Positions 52,233-64,000 of a DNA stretch of 64,000 nucleotides are shown piece after piece. A model generated the notes under the pieces. The model did not search any database and was not told where the DNA came from. It saw only the letters and a program-made list of their open reading frames with translations. The stretch covers positions 1-64,000 of the forward strand of contig JADNYJ010000054.1 in assembly GCA_015501075.1 (NCBI GenBank). Reading direction: 5' to 3'. The stretch is from Gymnopilus junonius (Eukaryota > Basidiomycota > Agaricomycetes > Agaricales > Galerinaceae). Made by a program: the position numbers and the translations under genes. How positions within the stretch are numbered: position 1 is the stretch's first letter; every line of letters begins with the position of its first letter.

Positions 52233-54695
52233 CGTTGTAAGATCATTAAAGGAACTTCTTAGGCAAGAAATGACAAACCAGACGTAGATCCATTGATTCT
52301 GGGCACTTCTCGCTGGGACAGCATGGTATTTGGTTGGTATCAACTCTGGAAGGTAGGTTTCAATCCAAAAGGAGAGTTTCAGAAAGGAAAGCCGGTGATA
52401 TTTTGACCTGGTGGTCAAGGAAGATCAAAGATGTGATGAGGTGGCGTAGAAAGTCGTGAGGCCCCTCTAAAGAAGCAAGAAAATATGATTTGGTGTGGTA
52501 TGGGTGTTATTTCAATGCATTGAGAAGTTCCAGAGTGGCCAGCGCATCCAACAGATGGTGGTTATGACAAAGGAGAAGTCCAGCCATTGGCCGTTCTTTC
52601 GCACTGACACATGCCAAAAGAATTCCAAAACGGGACCATCAGTGCTGTTAAGTCACGTGCTTTTATACCCGACGTCATCGCCAATCAGATGCACGCGTCG
52701 GCCGTCGGGATGCAATCATTGAAGGAACCCTCTCACTCATTCTTTAAGCCATTAAATGATAATCGCCTAGTAAGTAGTATCCTCGGAGTGATTTTGGGGA
52801 TATTTCCTCAGTGGGGGGTCTCGGTTTAATATTCAAATCTCACATTTCGGATCTGAGAGCCCGAGTGCTTTGTCCTTATGGAAGGCGTTGCTCTTTGCCT
52901 GGGCCAGGATGGTGAAATTGTGAAGGATCTGCTCCAAATATTGATTACCATACCTCCTGTCGAAAGAAAGGTCTACTTGGGCTCCTCACCGTCTAAGGCC
53001 TCATAAGCGCCCTTTGCATCTACGTCCAAGTCTGGACTCTGAGGTCCAAATAAGGCTGCTTGACCTCATAAGTGACCCAGGCGAATACCTTTGTGCCAGT
53101 AAAGGGCGCTGTTAACAGGGGGAATAAATCATACCCTTTCCTACCTATGTGTTTTCTCCATCCTGTGTCGAGATCTGAAAGAATTGTGATATGATTCTGG
53201 ATTACGACTCGAAAGGGGCACAAGAATGAACAGCCAAAATGCCTTGTCGCATTCGGCGAGTTCAAGTACTAGGACGTGTAATGTTAGAGTATTGTGCCGA
53301 TATATTGGAACCGGTAATTCAGTTATTTGGCGCTCGGAATGCGTCCTACAAATTAGTGGTGAAAAATAAATTCTTCTGGTCTTGTGATAGCCAGTGATAC
53401 AGCCGACCCTAATTATTCTGTAATTTCTTTAGCTACCATGGACATACGCGCAGGGGTCGGTGATAGACTAGAGTCTCCGCTCCCAAAAAATAAACGCAGA
53501 AGAATTTTGGGAAAATAGGAAAAGGTACCGCAACCTTAAAATTCACACGAAAAGACTAATGGACAGGTGAACCGGTGACAGCTTCATCGTCGGCCCCTTC
53601 AAGTAAATTCAGACCAATCAAGGTATCAGAGTATTTCGGAGTTCTTCAGAGTAACTTTGAATGATATCGGAACTCGAACATGTAGATTAACACTTGGTCT
53701 TCGTTCGCTTTAGTATTTCCTTCCCTCAGTGCCGCAGTTCTGTCGTCGATCTGACCTGCACACGCAACTGTTTTTACACCATTTTATACTTTTTTCATAT
53801 TTACTGGTAATGCGATTTTGTGTCCTGAACCTTTCTCGCCATTTTGAGAAATAATTGCGTCCGTCCTTAATTCCACTGAGCCACAGAGAGTACCCGCAAT
53901 GTCCAATCAAGCCCTTGGCCGCGGTAGTCTGTAATGCCACCATCAGTGGGAATTTTAAAGAGAGTGGAGCCATCATACTTACCTTGGATATTCATCCCGC
54001 AGAAAAAACTAATTGTACAGTAAAGGTGATCCACTCTGCACCACCGTTCCTTGCTACATCCGCTAATAGAATGATATATACTTATATCTTAAGCAGATGT
54101 CGCGAATTCATGTACATCTGTTTGCACTTCCCCCTTTTTTGGTCCATCTTTTTGTCCCTCTCATTTGCTTGGACCTGTTCTTTGGTCGAAGCGGAGCGAG
54201 GTCGGGGTCTTGTCATGCTTATCTTGCCTGCCGTCAGCGTGATACCTCGGCGGGCAGGATGACGGTTGTCGCGCCAGATTGCCTTATTCAGGAATTTTGG
54301 GGCCCATTTCTAGATCGACTTTAAAATAACGAAACGGGCGCACAAATTTAATTGTCTGCCATTCAGAGTGTACCGCCGAGGTTAAAAATGTCAGGCAGTT
54401 CGGGTAAGGATTTCGAAGCTAGAGTCCTGCTGGCTACTCTCTCAGAGTTACTTCCCATTCATGGACCATGTATGAACAAGGTATGAAGGCAGATGCAGCT
54501 AGCACTCTTGGCGTCTATTCGCAGTCCGACGATCGTGATCGGGTCACTTGAGCTCTGACGCTATCTCAGATCCGTGATGCCCTTGATCAGGCCAGATGAG
54601 TCCATTCCGGTGCCTCGGCGTACAGCTCGGTATACTTGAAATAGGGATATATCTGCAAACATGGGTTATGATCAACTCCTGTCAGACTGCTCACG
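52233..54695. other. Intergenic, no gene supported
   Basis: Several chance frames exist; the longest, at 53855-54262 plus (135 codons), contains a hydrophobic run but no start context or motif. The promoter of the HMG-box gene is expected at the right end. Confidence 0.4.
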
Positions 54696-56261
54696 ATGCC
54701 CGTGCTCTCTCGCATTTTTGGATGGGCGCCTCCCGACAACAGGGATTACGTCGAAGTTGCGGTGAACCCTGACCAGTTGCAACCTCTGGAGAACCCAACA
54801 TTCCATATTTCCGATCCGAATCCAATCAAACAGGTTCGCCATGCAGCGTCCGGAAATTTCTCCACTTCTCCAGGTTCAAGCACTTCCGCTCTCTCTACAG
54901 ACGGCGATCCCCCATGCGAAAGGCACGTCGAACCTAGCGGGAAGCGCTCTGACCCGAACTGGGTTGCCCGTCCCCGTAACGAGTTCATTTTATTCCGTTG
55001 TGACTACGTGCGAAAACACTCTCGAGAGGGGAAGCGCATTCGAAAGGCACCTGGCACTGAAACAGAGAAGACTCTCTCCAAACAGGCAGCCGAGGCATGG
55101 CATCACTTATCCCCAGACGAAAGGCTCTATTGGAAGGAGCGTGCCAACGGAGAGAGAAACGAACATGCTCGTCGTTATCCAGATTATCGTTATAGGCCCA
55201 AGAAGAGCGCAGCAGCAAGAAAACGTCAAGCCAGATCCTCCTCTACGAAGCCCACTGACCCTGTGGATAATGCGACTGGAGAGGGGAACCAGCCAGATAC
55301 TTCCACTCTTCTGATGCACGATCCGTCCTTTGCCTTCTCGACTAAAAAACCGGCGCCTCGACGATATTCTTCCGTCCCTGAACTCACTGCCACTGATTCA
55401 ACAAACCGGCGTCTTCGTTCCACTGCCAGCCATAGTTGGCTAACACAGCGTCACCAGGACACGGAACAACCTTCACTGAACCGGTGCGACCAGTAAGTGA
55501 TATTATTAATCGATGAAAGCATGGTTGACATAAGTCAGGTCCAGTATGCCCTGCTGCCTCTGCGTCTGCAGAGTACCGCATCGTTCATGACTAGGAATTA
55601 CTCCGAATCTCCAAAGCCTCAGCCGCCGGCAGGAATTATTCATTCAACAAGTTCATCTCTTCTGAACTGGAACGGAGAACGCATGGTGCCCTCCATACCC
55701 CAACCTACGCAATTTCTATCGCCAACATCGGTATCATTGTTCTCCGGGGTACACATAGGGAACGGCCCCACTCTTTCCAAATTTTACGACTGGTGGAAAT
55801 CCCATCGCGCCAACCCAGGTCTTCGGCATGAATGGCGGACCATTCCAGCCGGACGGCGACATCTGGATGCCTTTGCACACTATTCCAGCGATGATTGCCC
55901 CTCGCAAACAGTGGCAGACGGACTAGCCCCAGAGTCCTTCGATACAAATGGCTTTCAAGCCCAGGGAGACTCTTCGGTACCACACACGCCCTCCAGTGTA
56001 ATGATTTACGAGGAAGGAGAACAAGCCCACATGCCAATATGGTGGACTATTCGACAGATTGCGCAGCTCTCAACATGCTGGGTGGGCGGATCGGGCCTCG
56101 CACGACACGTTATTGGCAATGGAAGCCGAAGAGCTTTTCACCCACATCTACCAATGATGTATGCTTCATCTGCCTTCTTTCCTGGAATACCCGCTTCATC
56201 CTTGATTTTTATTCGGTCGCGTGCTTATTTCTGGACTATACCATTTGGCGTCAGACCTTGA
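54696..56261 (+). CDS. HMG-box transcription factor (MATA_HMG/Prf1-like)
   Basis: The first exon (54696 to about 55493) encodes an HMG box at residues 90-170: WVARPRNEFILFRCDYVRKH, then LSKQAAEAWHHLSPDERLYW and YPDYRYRPKK. The RPRN start and Y..RPKK end are typical of the sequence-specific MATA_HMG class, which includes fungal mating and pheromone-response factors such as Prf1, Mat2 and Pcc1. It is flanked by Ser/Pro-rich sequence. A GTAAGT donor at about 55493 leads to a second exon (TASFMTRNYSESPKPQPP..). The 3' part is unclear: protein-like segments lie in different frames (GGNPIAPTQVFGMNGGPFQP near 55800-55860; LAMEAEELFTHIYQ ending with TGA at 56155), while one frame is open to 56261. 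Nuclear DNA binding is the expected role. Targets unknown. Confidence 0.75.
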
Positions 56262-56972
56262 TTCTCTTGACTTCGTTTCGCGAGCTAAATTAAATTATCT
56301 TTATTGGAAATGTATAACGTGTCTCCATCATACCTTTCAACCTTGATATTTTATTGACTAACTTATATTCGCCCGATAGTGCACCGCAGAAGGATTCCCT
56401 ATTTCGAGTTGTATTTCTATGTTCTGTAATTCCTTGTACCCGCCTCCTGTTTCCTTGCTGTAAGTTCATTCAACATCGAGTCAATTAAATTTCTGGATAG
56501 GACAGGCCTCATTGTCTGCCACACGAGTTCTTACGAGGTCCAAAAGATAACTCCAGGACTCAGCTTAACCCATGCTAGAAATCGTGGCCTAGAAGCAGGT
56601 GAATTTTGCGTGAAACATTCGACAACAGAAATGGGACCCACAAGAGCACCACATCAATAATGGGAAAGTCGAAAAAATGTCTTGCCTCAGATGTCCAGCC
56701 CTTCACCAAACAAGAGCGACAAAACTTAATCGAGAAATACCATATTCGTAAATGAAATCCGCGTGTTAAGTTTACTAATCTAAAAGCGTAACCAAAAATA
56801 CAGTGTCAACGTCTGGTAATCATCATCATCATCATCCATAAATCAAGAACAAAATTACATTACTGCGCTTAGGGCCTACGAGGACTAATTCCCTCCACTT
56901 CGGCCAGCGACAATTTCATCAGCCTCTAAGCACACATTGGTATCAGTCTAGCGGGGAAGGTATGTCGCCTTC
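56262..56972. repeat. Intergenic with (ATC)n microsatellite
   Basis: No gene. Six tandem CAT/ATC units lie near 56818-56837. The carboxypeptidase 3' end is at the right. Confidence 0.5.
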
Positions 56973-59460
56973 CTAATCCGACTCTGGCTTCAGCGATAGA
57001 GGAATGTCCATAATCCAGCGCGTGATAAGATCCTGGGAAAAAGAGGGAGTTAGCATCAGGAATGTAAATGAAGCCCGCCTTGTTTGCCACGTTTCGCGAC
57101 GGCCGCATCCCAAACCAACGAAGGCGGCGTCGGCTGAGTGACAGCAAGGAAGAAAGGCCAAATAAGTGGATTTAACATACTAATGCTGCTTCGGGTTGAT
57201 CGTATGGGACCATATGCCTATGAGACGAAAATCATGAGCACGGAACCCCGACACAGTAAAGCTAGAAGCAAGAAGCAAGAAGAGACGCTTACCCTGCTTC
57301 GTGAACAGTGACGAAGGTGATATTGCCTGCTCGGAAGCCTTCACCCCCTGCACTTCTGACTTCGCCTACGACACGACCAGATTTGGCGGTGACCCAGGGC
57401 ACTGCGTCTGTTTGGGTATATTCCGGCAAGAAATCAGTGTCGAGTTGCTCAACCCATCGTCCATTACCCTAATTGGAATGTTAGGCGCAGGAAGAATGAA
57501 GCATAGCAAAAGCTTAACCAAGTAGTTACACATCATATCTGACGAAAGGAGACGTCAGTGAAATTCATGCGTTGGATAAAGGGGGAAAAGAAAGAACAAG
57601 TCTAGAATACGGGTTGCATGTAAAATTGTTCATTTTCCTGTCAGCACGCCATTGCTCTGTTCAACGGGGAACGTGTTACAGCGCCGACGAGGCAAAGAAT
57701 CGTTCCGAACGTGCAAACAAACACACGGAACGGAGCAACGTCATTCATGCAACGGAAGTGACATCATTGATGGTCGCACGGACAGGTCCTGACCGACACT
57801 GTAGACGAGCGCAAAAAGTCTGTTGACTGTGCAAAACTCAAAAAGGAACAGGGCCGTATGGAGGGAAAACAAAGGCGGAATTATGAACCAAGTAAAGTCT
57901 AACGAATAGGCAAAATTAAAATGCCACTGACCAGCATTCCCGGCATAAACGAGCAACCTGACGCCCGAGTTCACAAGCTCTGGGAGTAAAGCGGCGCTGT
58001 TGTGGGCACCATCGCCATTGAGAGTGAACGCTTGGTTCACCTCCATGTTGCACGACTCAAAGGACCTGGCAGGATTTACGCCTAGTGCAGCCTTGTTCGA
58101 CGGTTCGTTCATCCAGGCGTCAACCCACTGCATTTGTCGGTAGCAGAGGGAGCCATCTTTGTTTCTGTCACAGGTGCGCCTGACATCGTAAGGATTGAGT
58201 CCGAGTTCTAGATAGCACTAACTTAGCGTTCCATGCATTAGTACGAAAATTTTCCTTACGCATAAGGGGTCCGAAAAGTTGGCTGTTACAATACATGATG
58301 GCTGGGGCACAAGTAAACTTTGAATTGAAGTTGTAGCATGCTTTGATTAGTCGTTGACAAGTAGGAACCTTGGCCCTCAGAGCCTGGCACTGCGGACCCT
58401 CAGGGTCGTCATAGACCGGATACGGTCCTTCGCAAACATAGTCTGGAACTGACGCCATTTGGACATAGGGGTCTGTGAGACCGTTCGCGAGGATGACAGA
58501 TGACAGATTGATGTGTTTAAGCTTTGGATTGGGCGCAGCCTGCAGTTCCTTGTTGGCCTTGAAAATGACACTGGCAAAGTTTGGCGCGTATGTGCCACCG
58601 TAACTCTCGGCAGCAAGGTGAAATGATGCTTTAGAGTACTCTGGGAATCGGTTCAAGAATAGCTCAAGGAAGGCATATACGTCCTTTCCAGCAACTGGGG
58701 AGGTTGATACCGTTGTGCCGTCATCAGCATATGAGTAACCAACGTTGACCGGCTGATCCAAGAAGATGATATTGGCGTTCGTGTTCCAGCTATATGGATT
58801 CTTGGTTACATTGAGTCCGTCATTGGCAATAGAACAAGGCCCTAGTTCGAAAAGGAGCCCGGTCGAAGAACTGCAACCTGGACCACCGTTTAACCAGAGG
58901 ATCAAAGGTGCGTCGGCCGGAGCATTGCGTGACTCAAAGAACCTGGGTTTGGAAAGAACGGTCAGATCGCCTCGAGGACTCCACGCAGTGCGCAGTTGCT
59001 CACCAGAAGAAAAGGTGTTTGTCCTCTGCGACATCGAGGTATCCAGAAAACTGTTTCACAGAAGGGTCACATAATTTGGGCTCCGTCACCCTCAAGTCAT
59101 ATTGCTCAAAATCGGGATGGGTCACGAATTCATCTGTTCCAAACGGTGATCAGCTTAACGAAATGAATGACTCGATGTTGGCGGCCTCATACACAACAAA
59201 TTGTCCTGCTTGATGTATTCTCTTCCATCGTGATACCACTTCTCCAAGTTCTTCTTTCCTTTCAGAATGGCCTTCTTTGCATCGTCCAACCATTCTGTCG
59301 CAACACCAACGAACTGGTCTGCAGAGATACCCAAAAAGGGCTTCTCGCCGAGGACGGCTTGGGCGTGGTCAGAAAACGCCAACGACGGGGGTGCACCAAG
59401 TACAATTAAAGAGGATGAGAGAATTGAGGAGAAAAGTAGCAAAGCTTTGCGCGTCCTCAT
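56973..59460 (-). CDS. Serine carboxypeptidase, CPY type (peptidase S10)
   Basis: The ATG at 59460 gives a signal peptide ([25 protein letters not shown]), then a propeptide (to about 59170), then the mature enzyme. Family blocks are complete: [20 protein letters not shown] (oxyanion hole), [17 protein letters not shown], the nucleophile [10 protein letters not shown], the Asp in VYAGNAD-MMCNYLGN formed across introns, and the His in [14 protein letters not shown], also split by an intron. The last exon ends [19 protein letters not shown]. The enzyme removes C-terminal residues from peptides in the vacuole or outside the cell at acid pH. At least eight exons. All three catalytic residues are present; no break is seen. 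Confidence 0.92.
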
Positions 59461-59982
59461 CGTCCAAGTCGAAGAATCTCGGTGATTCAGGAAAGCCAGT
59501 ATTCTCTTGATAGCAATCACGTGCATTGCTACGAATTTAGACTCGAGGCACTCAAGTACCAACCAATTTCAACCCGTCCACTATTTACAAAACACTACAC
59601 TCTTAGGAAATCTTTTCGAAGCAACTCTATGACTTTGTTCCATGGTGATCTGCTGGAATTCGAGACTCGCTCCAGGTCAAAGTGACGTTCCTGGTTGGTT
59701 CCTGGTCTAACTGTGATCTTCCTAGTCCCTTGTCCGACGTTCACTGCATAGGGATGCTCTGGATGAGGATATACAATTAGCTTTCCACTAATCAACCCAT
59801 TACCGCACAACAGCCGCACTCTAGCGTTCCGAACAGACACACCGAGGCTGCCAAGACAAGGTCCTTGACAAGGTTGACAGGACATCGGTGCCTTGAATGC
59901 AATTGCTACATAGCATAAAACACTCTTGCCTGCTGAATACACCTATCCGTACCCCTTTGCTTCAGCTTGACTCCTATAGAGA
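59461..59982. promoter_or_regulatory. Divergent promoter between carboxypeptidase and membrane protein
   Basis: The two genes are transcribed away from this 0.5-kb gap. It contains a 115-codon minus-strand frame (59595-59942) that could be a small protein (HPEHPYAVNVGQGTRKITVR) but has no known motif. Confidence 0.4.
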
Positions 59983-62208
59983 ATGGCGCTTAATCAATAC
60001 CAGTACATGGCGGCACCTTCAAACGGCCAACCGGATTCTTATCCGACATATTTTCCAACATCCTCTCCCCACTCGCCAAACCTTTACATTTCCCAGCTTC
60101 TAAATGCTCAAAAACTTGCCTCTCGCAGACGGATAGTCGGCGTCACCTGTTTGCTCGTCACCCTGATCATCGTCTCCCTTATAGGCCTAAACGTTGTCTT
60201 CCTCTCCTATATCTGCGCGATACACCAATGTAAAAGGACACATCTATCCATCATCAGCACTGCGCCTTTAGGACATGTTCTTGGGATAACCCAAGTCACA
60301 AGCCATGTTGCTCCTCTTTCCGTTCCTATCGTGATGGGCCTTTTTTCCTACCTTCTAGCTGCAAAATGGCTCTCTTCTAGCTTACAAGGTGGTCCTAATC
60401 GGCCATCGCCCATGCAGTACGTATTCTAACGGGTTTTTACAAGATTCTCAACCTACATCTTGCAGATTAGGACTTCTGTTGTCGCTATGCAATGGAGCAA
60501 ACTTTTCTGCCCTCTTTTCTTCCCTTACATATGGTTTGGGCATCGGTCAACCAAGGGGAAGCGCCAAAGTTGTTCGACCCCCACCCTTCCTCCGACAATC
60601 CGTTTTTTCCCTTGGATCTCTACTCACAGCAACCTACATCGCAGCGGCAGCCGATGCATGGCTTCATAATTCCAGCAAAAGTGTCCCAATTCTATCGATT
60701 TCGTCATTTGATTCAGCCGTCGCTGTGAATTTCGGGCGCGAAATCAATTCAACGCTTTGTGATCCTTCTCAATATATGAATGGCACGATAGGACAATACA
60801 CGTGCGGGCTGATAAGTGGCGGAAGTGGGGGCTCTGGCCGAACGCTCGCGGAAGGTGTAAGAGTGGTATCAAACTCTTCCAGTCTTCACAGAGTCGTCTA
60901 TGCCGATGACCAGACAGCTATTCTCGTCCCGAACACATTACCAGGAAACATCACATACACCGCTCAGACAATGGGAGTCAAGTCCCAATGCGTAAGGTAC
61001 TTGAACCCATCCGCATTACCATCCTAATGTTTATTGACTATGGACCATGTACAGCGTTACCAGGCAATGCGCAGTGGGCACTCAGTCAGGAGGATTGATA
61101 GACTACGGTCCAGATGCCGCCCTTAACATCAACTGCACTAAGTCTGGTGTGAAATTCAATGCCACTGCGCAAGACCAAACTGCCTTGTGTGCACTTGATA
61201 CACAGGGGAACTGTATATATGGGTGGAACATCCCTTCCAAGCAAGCAGACGCCTGTCTCCTTTCAAATGCTTTTCTTGAACTGACATTATTTGTAGTCCA
61301 TTTACGGCTGGAGATATTGTCACCTCGAACGCGTATCTCAACGCATCCGAGGACACTTGTAAGTACCATCAAATGAGTTTACATCTCATCATCTCTGACC
61401 CTCTTTAAAGATAATGGCAACACGTCCGTCTACTTTCACCGTTCCGCAAGAAAGTTTGTAATAACTGTTGTTCTGTTTTTGTTGCAGTGGATGGTTCGTT
61501 CATGGAAATAATGGTGCATGGAATGTCGTGTATTGCAACGTAACAGCACTCCAGGTCACCTACACCTACGCCTCGTCGCGTTTCCTTTTTAGGTCATCTA
61601 CACCAGCATCCCTATTTGCAGCCCAGCGAATGATGTCAGGAGGTCTTGTTAACATTGCCGGCAATACCGTCATCTCAGCTGCCGTAGATGGTGCAGGGCT
61701 GCAGACAAGTACAACTTACGAACAGGCATATGCTTTGGAGTTATCTAGGCAAATGCTAGCACGAGGGGCATATATTTATGAACCGGTGGACGTTGAGCAG
61801 ATAGCTAGTGAGAACCTCGTCAATGGCTCAGATCTACAGGTGATCCCACTGGTACTCTTTATTGCTGCACTGATAGTTTTTGCGTATGTCTTTTGTTCAT
61901 TCATCTATCCAAGGTTTTGTCTTACTTAATGATTATTTACTTACAGTTGCCAAACTATCTATATTTCCATCAGGGTCATACTTGCTGCTCAAGGAGTTCA
62001 GTATGTTCGTCTTGCAGCTCTATATCTCAGCAGTCCTGTGGCTACTGTGCAGAGCCTTTATGGCCACCAGGATCCCTTGAAAACATGGGAAACAGACAGC
62101 ATGGAAAGATTCGGCCCAGAGACTGAAGCAGATCGTCTACGCATTGGGCCTACACCATTGTCGATCAATGGCCAACCTGGATCGGCTTTTGTGGTGACAA
62201 AGGGTTAA
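59983..62208 (+). CDS. Large membrane protein with glycosylated ectodomain, unknown
   Basis: The N-terminal exon has a Tyr/Pro/Ser-rich cytosolic head (MALNQYQYMAAPSNGQPDSY) followed by helices IVGVTCLLVTLIIVSLIGL and PLSVPIVMGLFSYLLAAKWL. A splice at about 60419-60467 joins MQ to LGLLLSLCNG and a further helix (SVFSLGSLLTATYIAAAADA). A long outside domain follows with several N-X-S/T sites (NSTL, NGTIGQYT, NSSS, NITY, NGNTS) and Cys residues. The last helix is PLVLFIAALIVFA (about 61845-61885), then a cytosolic tail ending FVVTKG with TAA at 62206-62208. At least six exons. This layout (two or three helices, ectodomain, one helix) is common in mushroom fungi; no function is known. Exon edges between 61250 and 61500 are uncertain. 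Confidence 0.65.
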
Positions 62209-62391
62209 AGCTTGAAATAAATTGTTTGTGAAGAGCGGGATTGAAGACGTGTGCATATTTTCCGATTTACTTTACGTTCAGGCATTTCGTGTCTTCTGAT
62301 CTTGAATAATGCCAGCCCAGTGCCCTGTATTCAAATGTAGTTTACAATTCCTGTACGTTTTTCCAATTTCGGCTTCATGATGGAAGTTTGA

Positions 62392-63043
62392 TCACAATAT
62401 ACTTAACTGAAACGAAAAATCCAAGCCCTTGATAGACTTCAAGTTCTGAAGGCGTTCAAGGTGATGGTTATTCAGTTCGTCCGGACTTGGTGATGGCTGA
62501 TCAGAATTAGGACGCCAATCAAAATTTGCAGCTATGAAAGTAACCCTAAAGAGGCGAAGCTGAGGAAATCCATTCCGATGGACGCAAGAATCAAGACGCT
62601 TGAAGTCACCATCTTCCAAGGGAAATTCGTTATAGTCATAGAGGACATTTAAAGCAAGGTGTTCCAAGACGTTGACACCTGATAGTTTGTCAATTTCGGA
62701 GCAAAATCCAGCGAACGGATCTTGTACGTGGTCTCCAAGGATGGTGCTAATAGTAGATAGTTCCAGATCAGGGGAAACTACATATGACATATTTAAATGT
62801 CTGGATATAATCTGCTATATGTGGAGAGGATTTGAGAGCGTCGCCCAAGCACAATAGTGGGAGAGTGCTTCGAATTTGAGAGAGATCTATCCTGTGAAAG
62901 AGTGTCCTTTGGCAAAAAGGGAGGAAAGCACGGCAAGTAAGAGCCAAGGCTCGCAGAGTGCTTAGGTCGTCAGGGACTTCTAGAGTTGATGACATTTCCC
63001 GTACATACGATTCGAAATTTACAAAGAGCCAATCAATTCCCAA
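62392..63043 (-). CDS. F-box-like/leucine-rich protein, possibly frameshifted
   Basis: The N-terminal part reads LSTLRALALTCRAFLPFCQR and TLFHRIDLSQIRSTLP, the second half of the F-box-like module found in hundreds of mushroom proteins (substrate adaptors of SCF ubiquitin ligases). The C-terminal part has leucine-rich pieces (LEHLALNVLYDYNEFPLED, FPQLRLFRVTFIAANFDW). The two parts are in different frames, meeting near 62780-62800 with no intron signals I can find, so a one-base indel or an unusual splice is likely. The usual LP-E-I start of an F-box is not visible. Partner and target unknown. Confidence 0.5.
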
Positions 63044-63170
63044 CCAGTGATGATCTTTTCCCCATTGATATAATCAGGTAGTACCGTACTGCTACTCTAT
63101 ATAAAGAGCAGGTTTGAATCAAGTAGCAAGCCGGCATAATTTGCTCTCTGCTCAGACACAATATACAGCT

Positions 63171-64000
63171 TTAAAGGCTCGGGGTAGCAGAAGGAGAAAC
63201 CAGGAGTTTCCACTTCGCATCCTTCCCTTCTCCTCCAACATGTTGAGCGAATCCTTCGCTTTCCAACTTCTTCAGGTGTAAATCAACGCCACGGGCAGCT
63301 GGAAGCCACAAACTCTCCGGGTACCCTTTATAGAGCGTCTCGACAATATCCCATGTAGTCCAAAGAGAGAATCCCTTCTCGGAGTTTGCCTCGTTCTCTG
63401 AGAGATTGGCAGTGGTAGGTGTTCGTAGAACTCCGATAACCTGCGCCTCTCTTTCAAGGCGATGCTCGATGTACGTTGACAGAAGTTCGCGTCCCTTGGC
63501 TACAACGGCGCCATGGGCGGGATAAAGGGAGGTGTAAGACAATTCAGGAGTCGCCTCCGCCCAGACGCAGATGGCGTTCCAAATTGCAACATGCGCTTCA
63601 GGCTTGTTAGGTAAGCTGCTAGATCCTCAAAGACGGCTGTGCCGTGGCCTAAGACAGTGTCGGCCGTGTAGAGGGTAGAGTCTGGGTAAACGTATAGAGC
63701 AATGGAGTCGACAGTATGGCCTGGAGTATATAAGACTCGGAGAACGGGAGAACCATTATGGTCCTGGATGACCTGAGAGTCGAACAGATCGTGAAAAATA
63801 TGACCTGTCAATGAAGGTGTATATGTGGCTTTCGACAGCTGTTCAGCTAATCTCGGAAGTTTATTCCACTCCGAGTTTGTGTGCCCACCGTCAACACCAT
63901 CATGTAGAGGGTACTTGTGTAAACGGGGCGGGGTATATGGTTTGCCTGCATTGCGTCCTTCCCATAAATCCTTAAGTAATTTGAGGACTGATGGAATGCC
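63171..64000 (-). CDS. LACTB2-like metallo-beta-lactamase-fold hydrolase, partial at right edge
   Basis: The gene enters from beyond 64000. Visible motifs are VLYTPGHTVDSIALYV (metal-binding His), LYTADTVLGHGTAVFEDLAA (bridging Asp and the family GHGTAVFEDL signature), SLYPAHGAVV (metal-binding His) and STYIEHRLEREAQVIGVL, followed by the winged-helix tail. The HXHXDH block is expected just outside. Human LACTB2 is a mitochondrial endoribonuclease; in fungi this fold also occurs as the polyketide-releasing thioesterase type, so the role is open. Near 63575 the frame changes by one base between LTSLKRMLQFG and the ..ELSYTSLYPAHG segment with no visible intron. That is either an indel or a missed splice. 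Confidence 0.75.

Noticed and set aside
53855..54262. 135-codon frame with a hydrophobic run
   Set aside because: No start context, no family motif, no supporting splice; compatible with chance.
1..64000. CRISPR arrays, bacterial operons, phage genes
   Set aside because: No evenly spaced repeats; all confident genes have spliceosomal introns or eukaryotic families.

Overview
The window looks like the nuclear genome of a mushroom-type basidiomycete (Agaricomycete). Genes carry many short introns (about 40-65 bp, GT..AG), one has a 12-nt micro-exon, and several products belong to families typical of these fungi (DUF6699-type proteins, MYND-finger proteins, a DHA1-type MFS pump with the VGYYSGL signature, a Prf1/Mat2-like HMG-box factor). 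There is no operon structure, no CRISPR array and no bacterial signal. All assignments are from reading the sequence; no database search was run.

Left third (about 0.9-22.9 kb): a nested transposon graveyard. A non-LTR (LINE) element (2205-6325, +) is broken by a small terminal-inverted-repeat element (3572-4107) and cut off at its 3' end by the LTR of a Ty3/gypsy element, 'gypsy A' (6326-11779, -). Gypsy A abuts a second Ty3/gypsy element, 'gypsy B' (11780-19915, -), which has both LTRs. Beyond it lie the 3' end of a chromodomain-bearing gypsy ('gypsy C', +), its LTR, a decayed hAT DNA transposon with intact ends (21247-22363), and a further transposon-like ORF fragment. Decay is dominated by CpG loss: all seven in-frame stops noticed in the LINE are TGA where CGA is a reasonable ancestor, and the two LTRs of gypsy B differ mostly at CpG sites. 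Two element-borne features stand out: a spliced antisense ORF with its own TATA box inside gypsy B, and a zinc-knuckle ORF downstream of the integrase of gypsy A whose start overlaps the pol stop as ATGA.

Middle (about 23-46.99 kb): a gene-rich segment. In order: an unknown multi-pass membrane protein (-), a cytochrome P450 (-), two convergent DUF6699-type genes, a MYND zinc-finger protein (+), an MFS drug/H+ antiporter-like gene with a probably broken C-terminus (-), a Ccdc124/Oxs1-like ribosome-associated protein (+) sharing a GATAAG-rich divergent promoter with the MFS gene, a calcipressin (-), an intron-containing tRNA-Ala(CGC) (-), a cysteine-rich EGF/furin-like single-pass surface protein (+), and a PP2C phosphatase of the mitochondrial/PDP-like type (+).

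Right (about 47-64 kb): a gene-poor stretch holding a degenerate 5S-rRNA-like sequence and a lone ORF. It is followed by a single-pass membrane protein (-), an HMG-box transcription factor (+), a CPY-type serine carboxypeptidase (-), a large membrane protein (+), an F-box-like protein (-) and a LACTB2-like metallo-beta-lactamase-fold protein (-) that runs off the right edge. The genes do not form an obvious biosynthetic cluster. Calcipressin and PP2C are both phosphatase-signalling genes, but nothing in the sequence shows that they work together.
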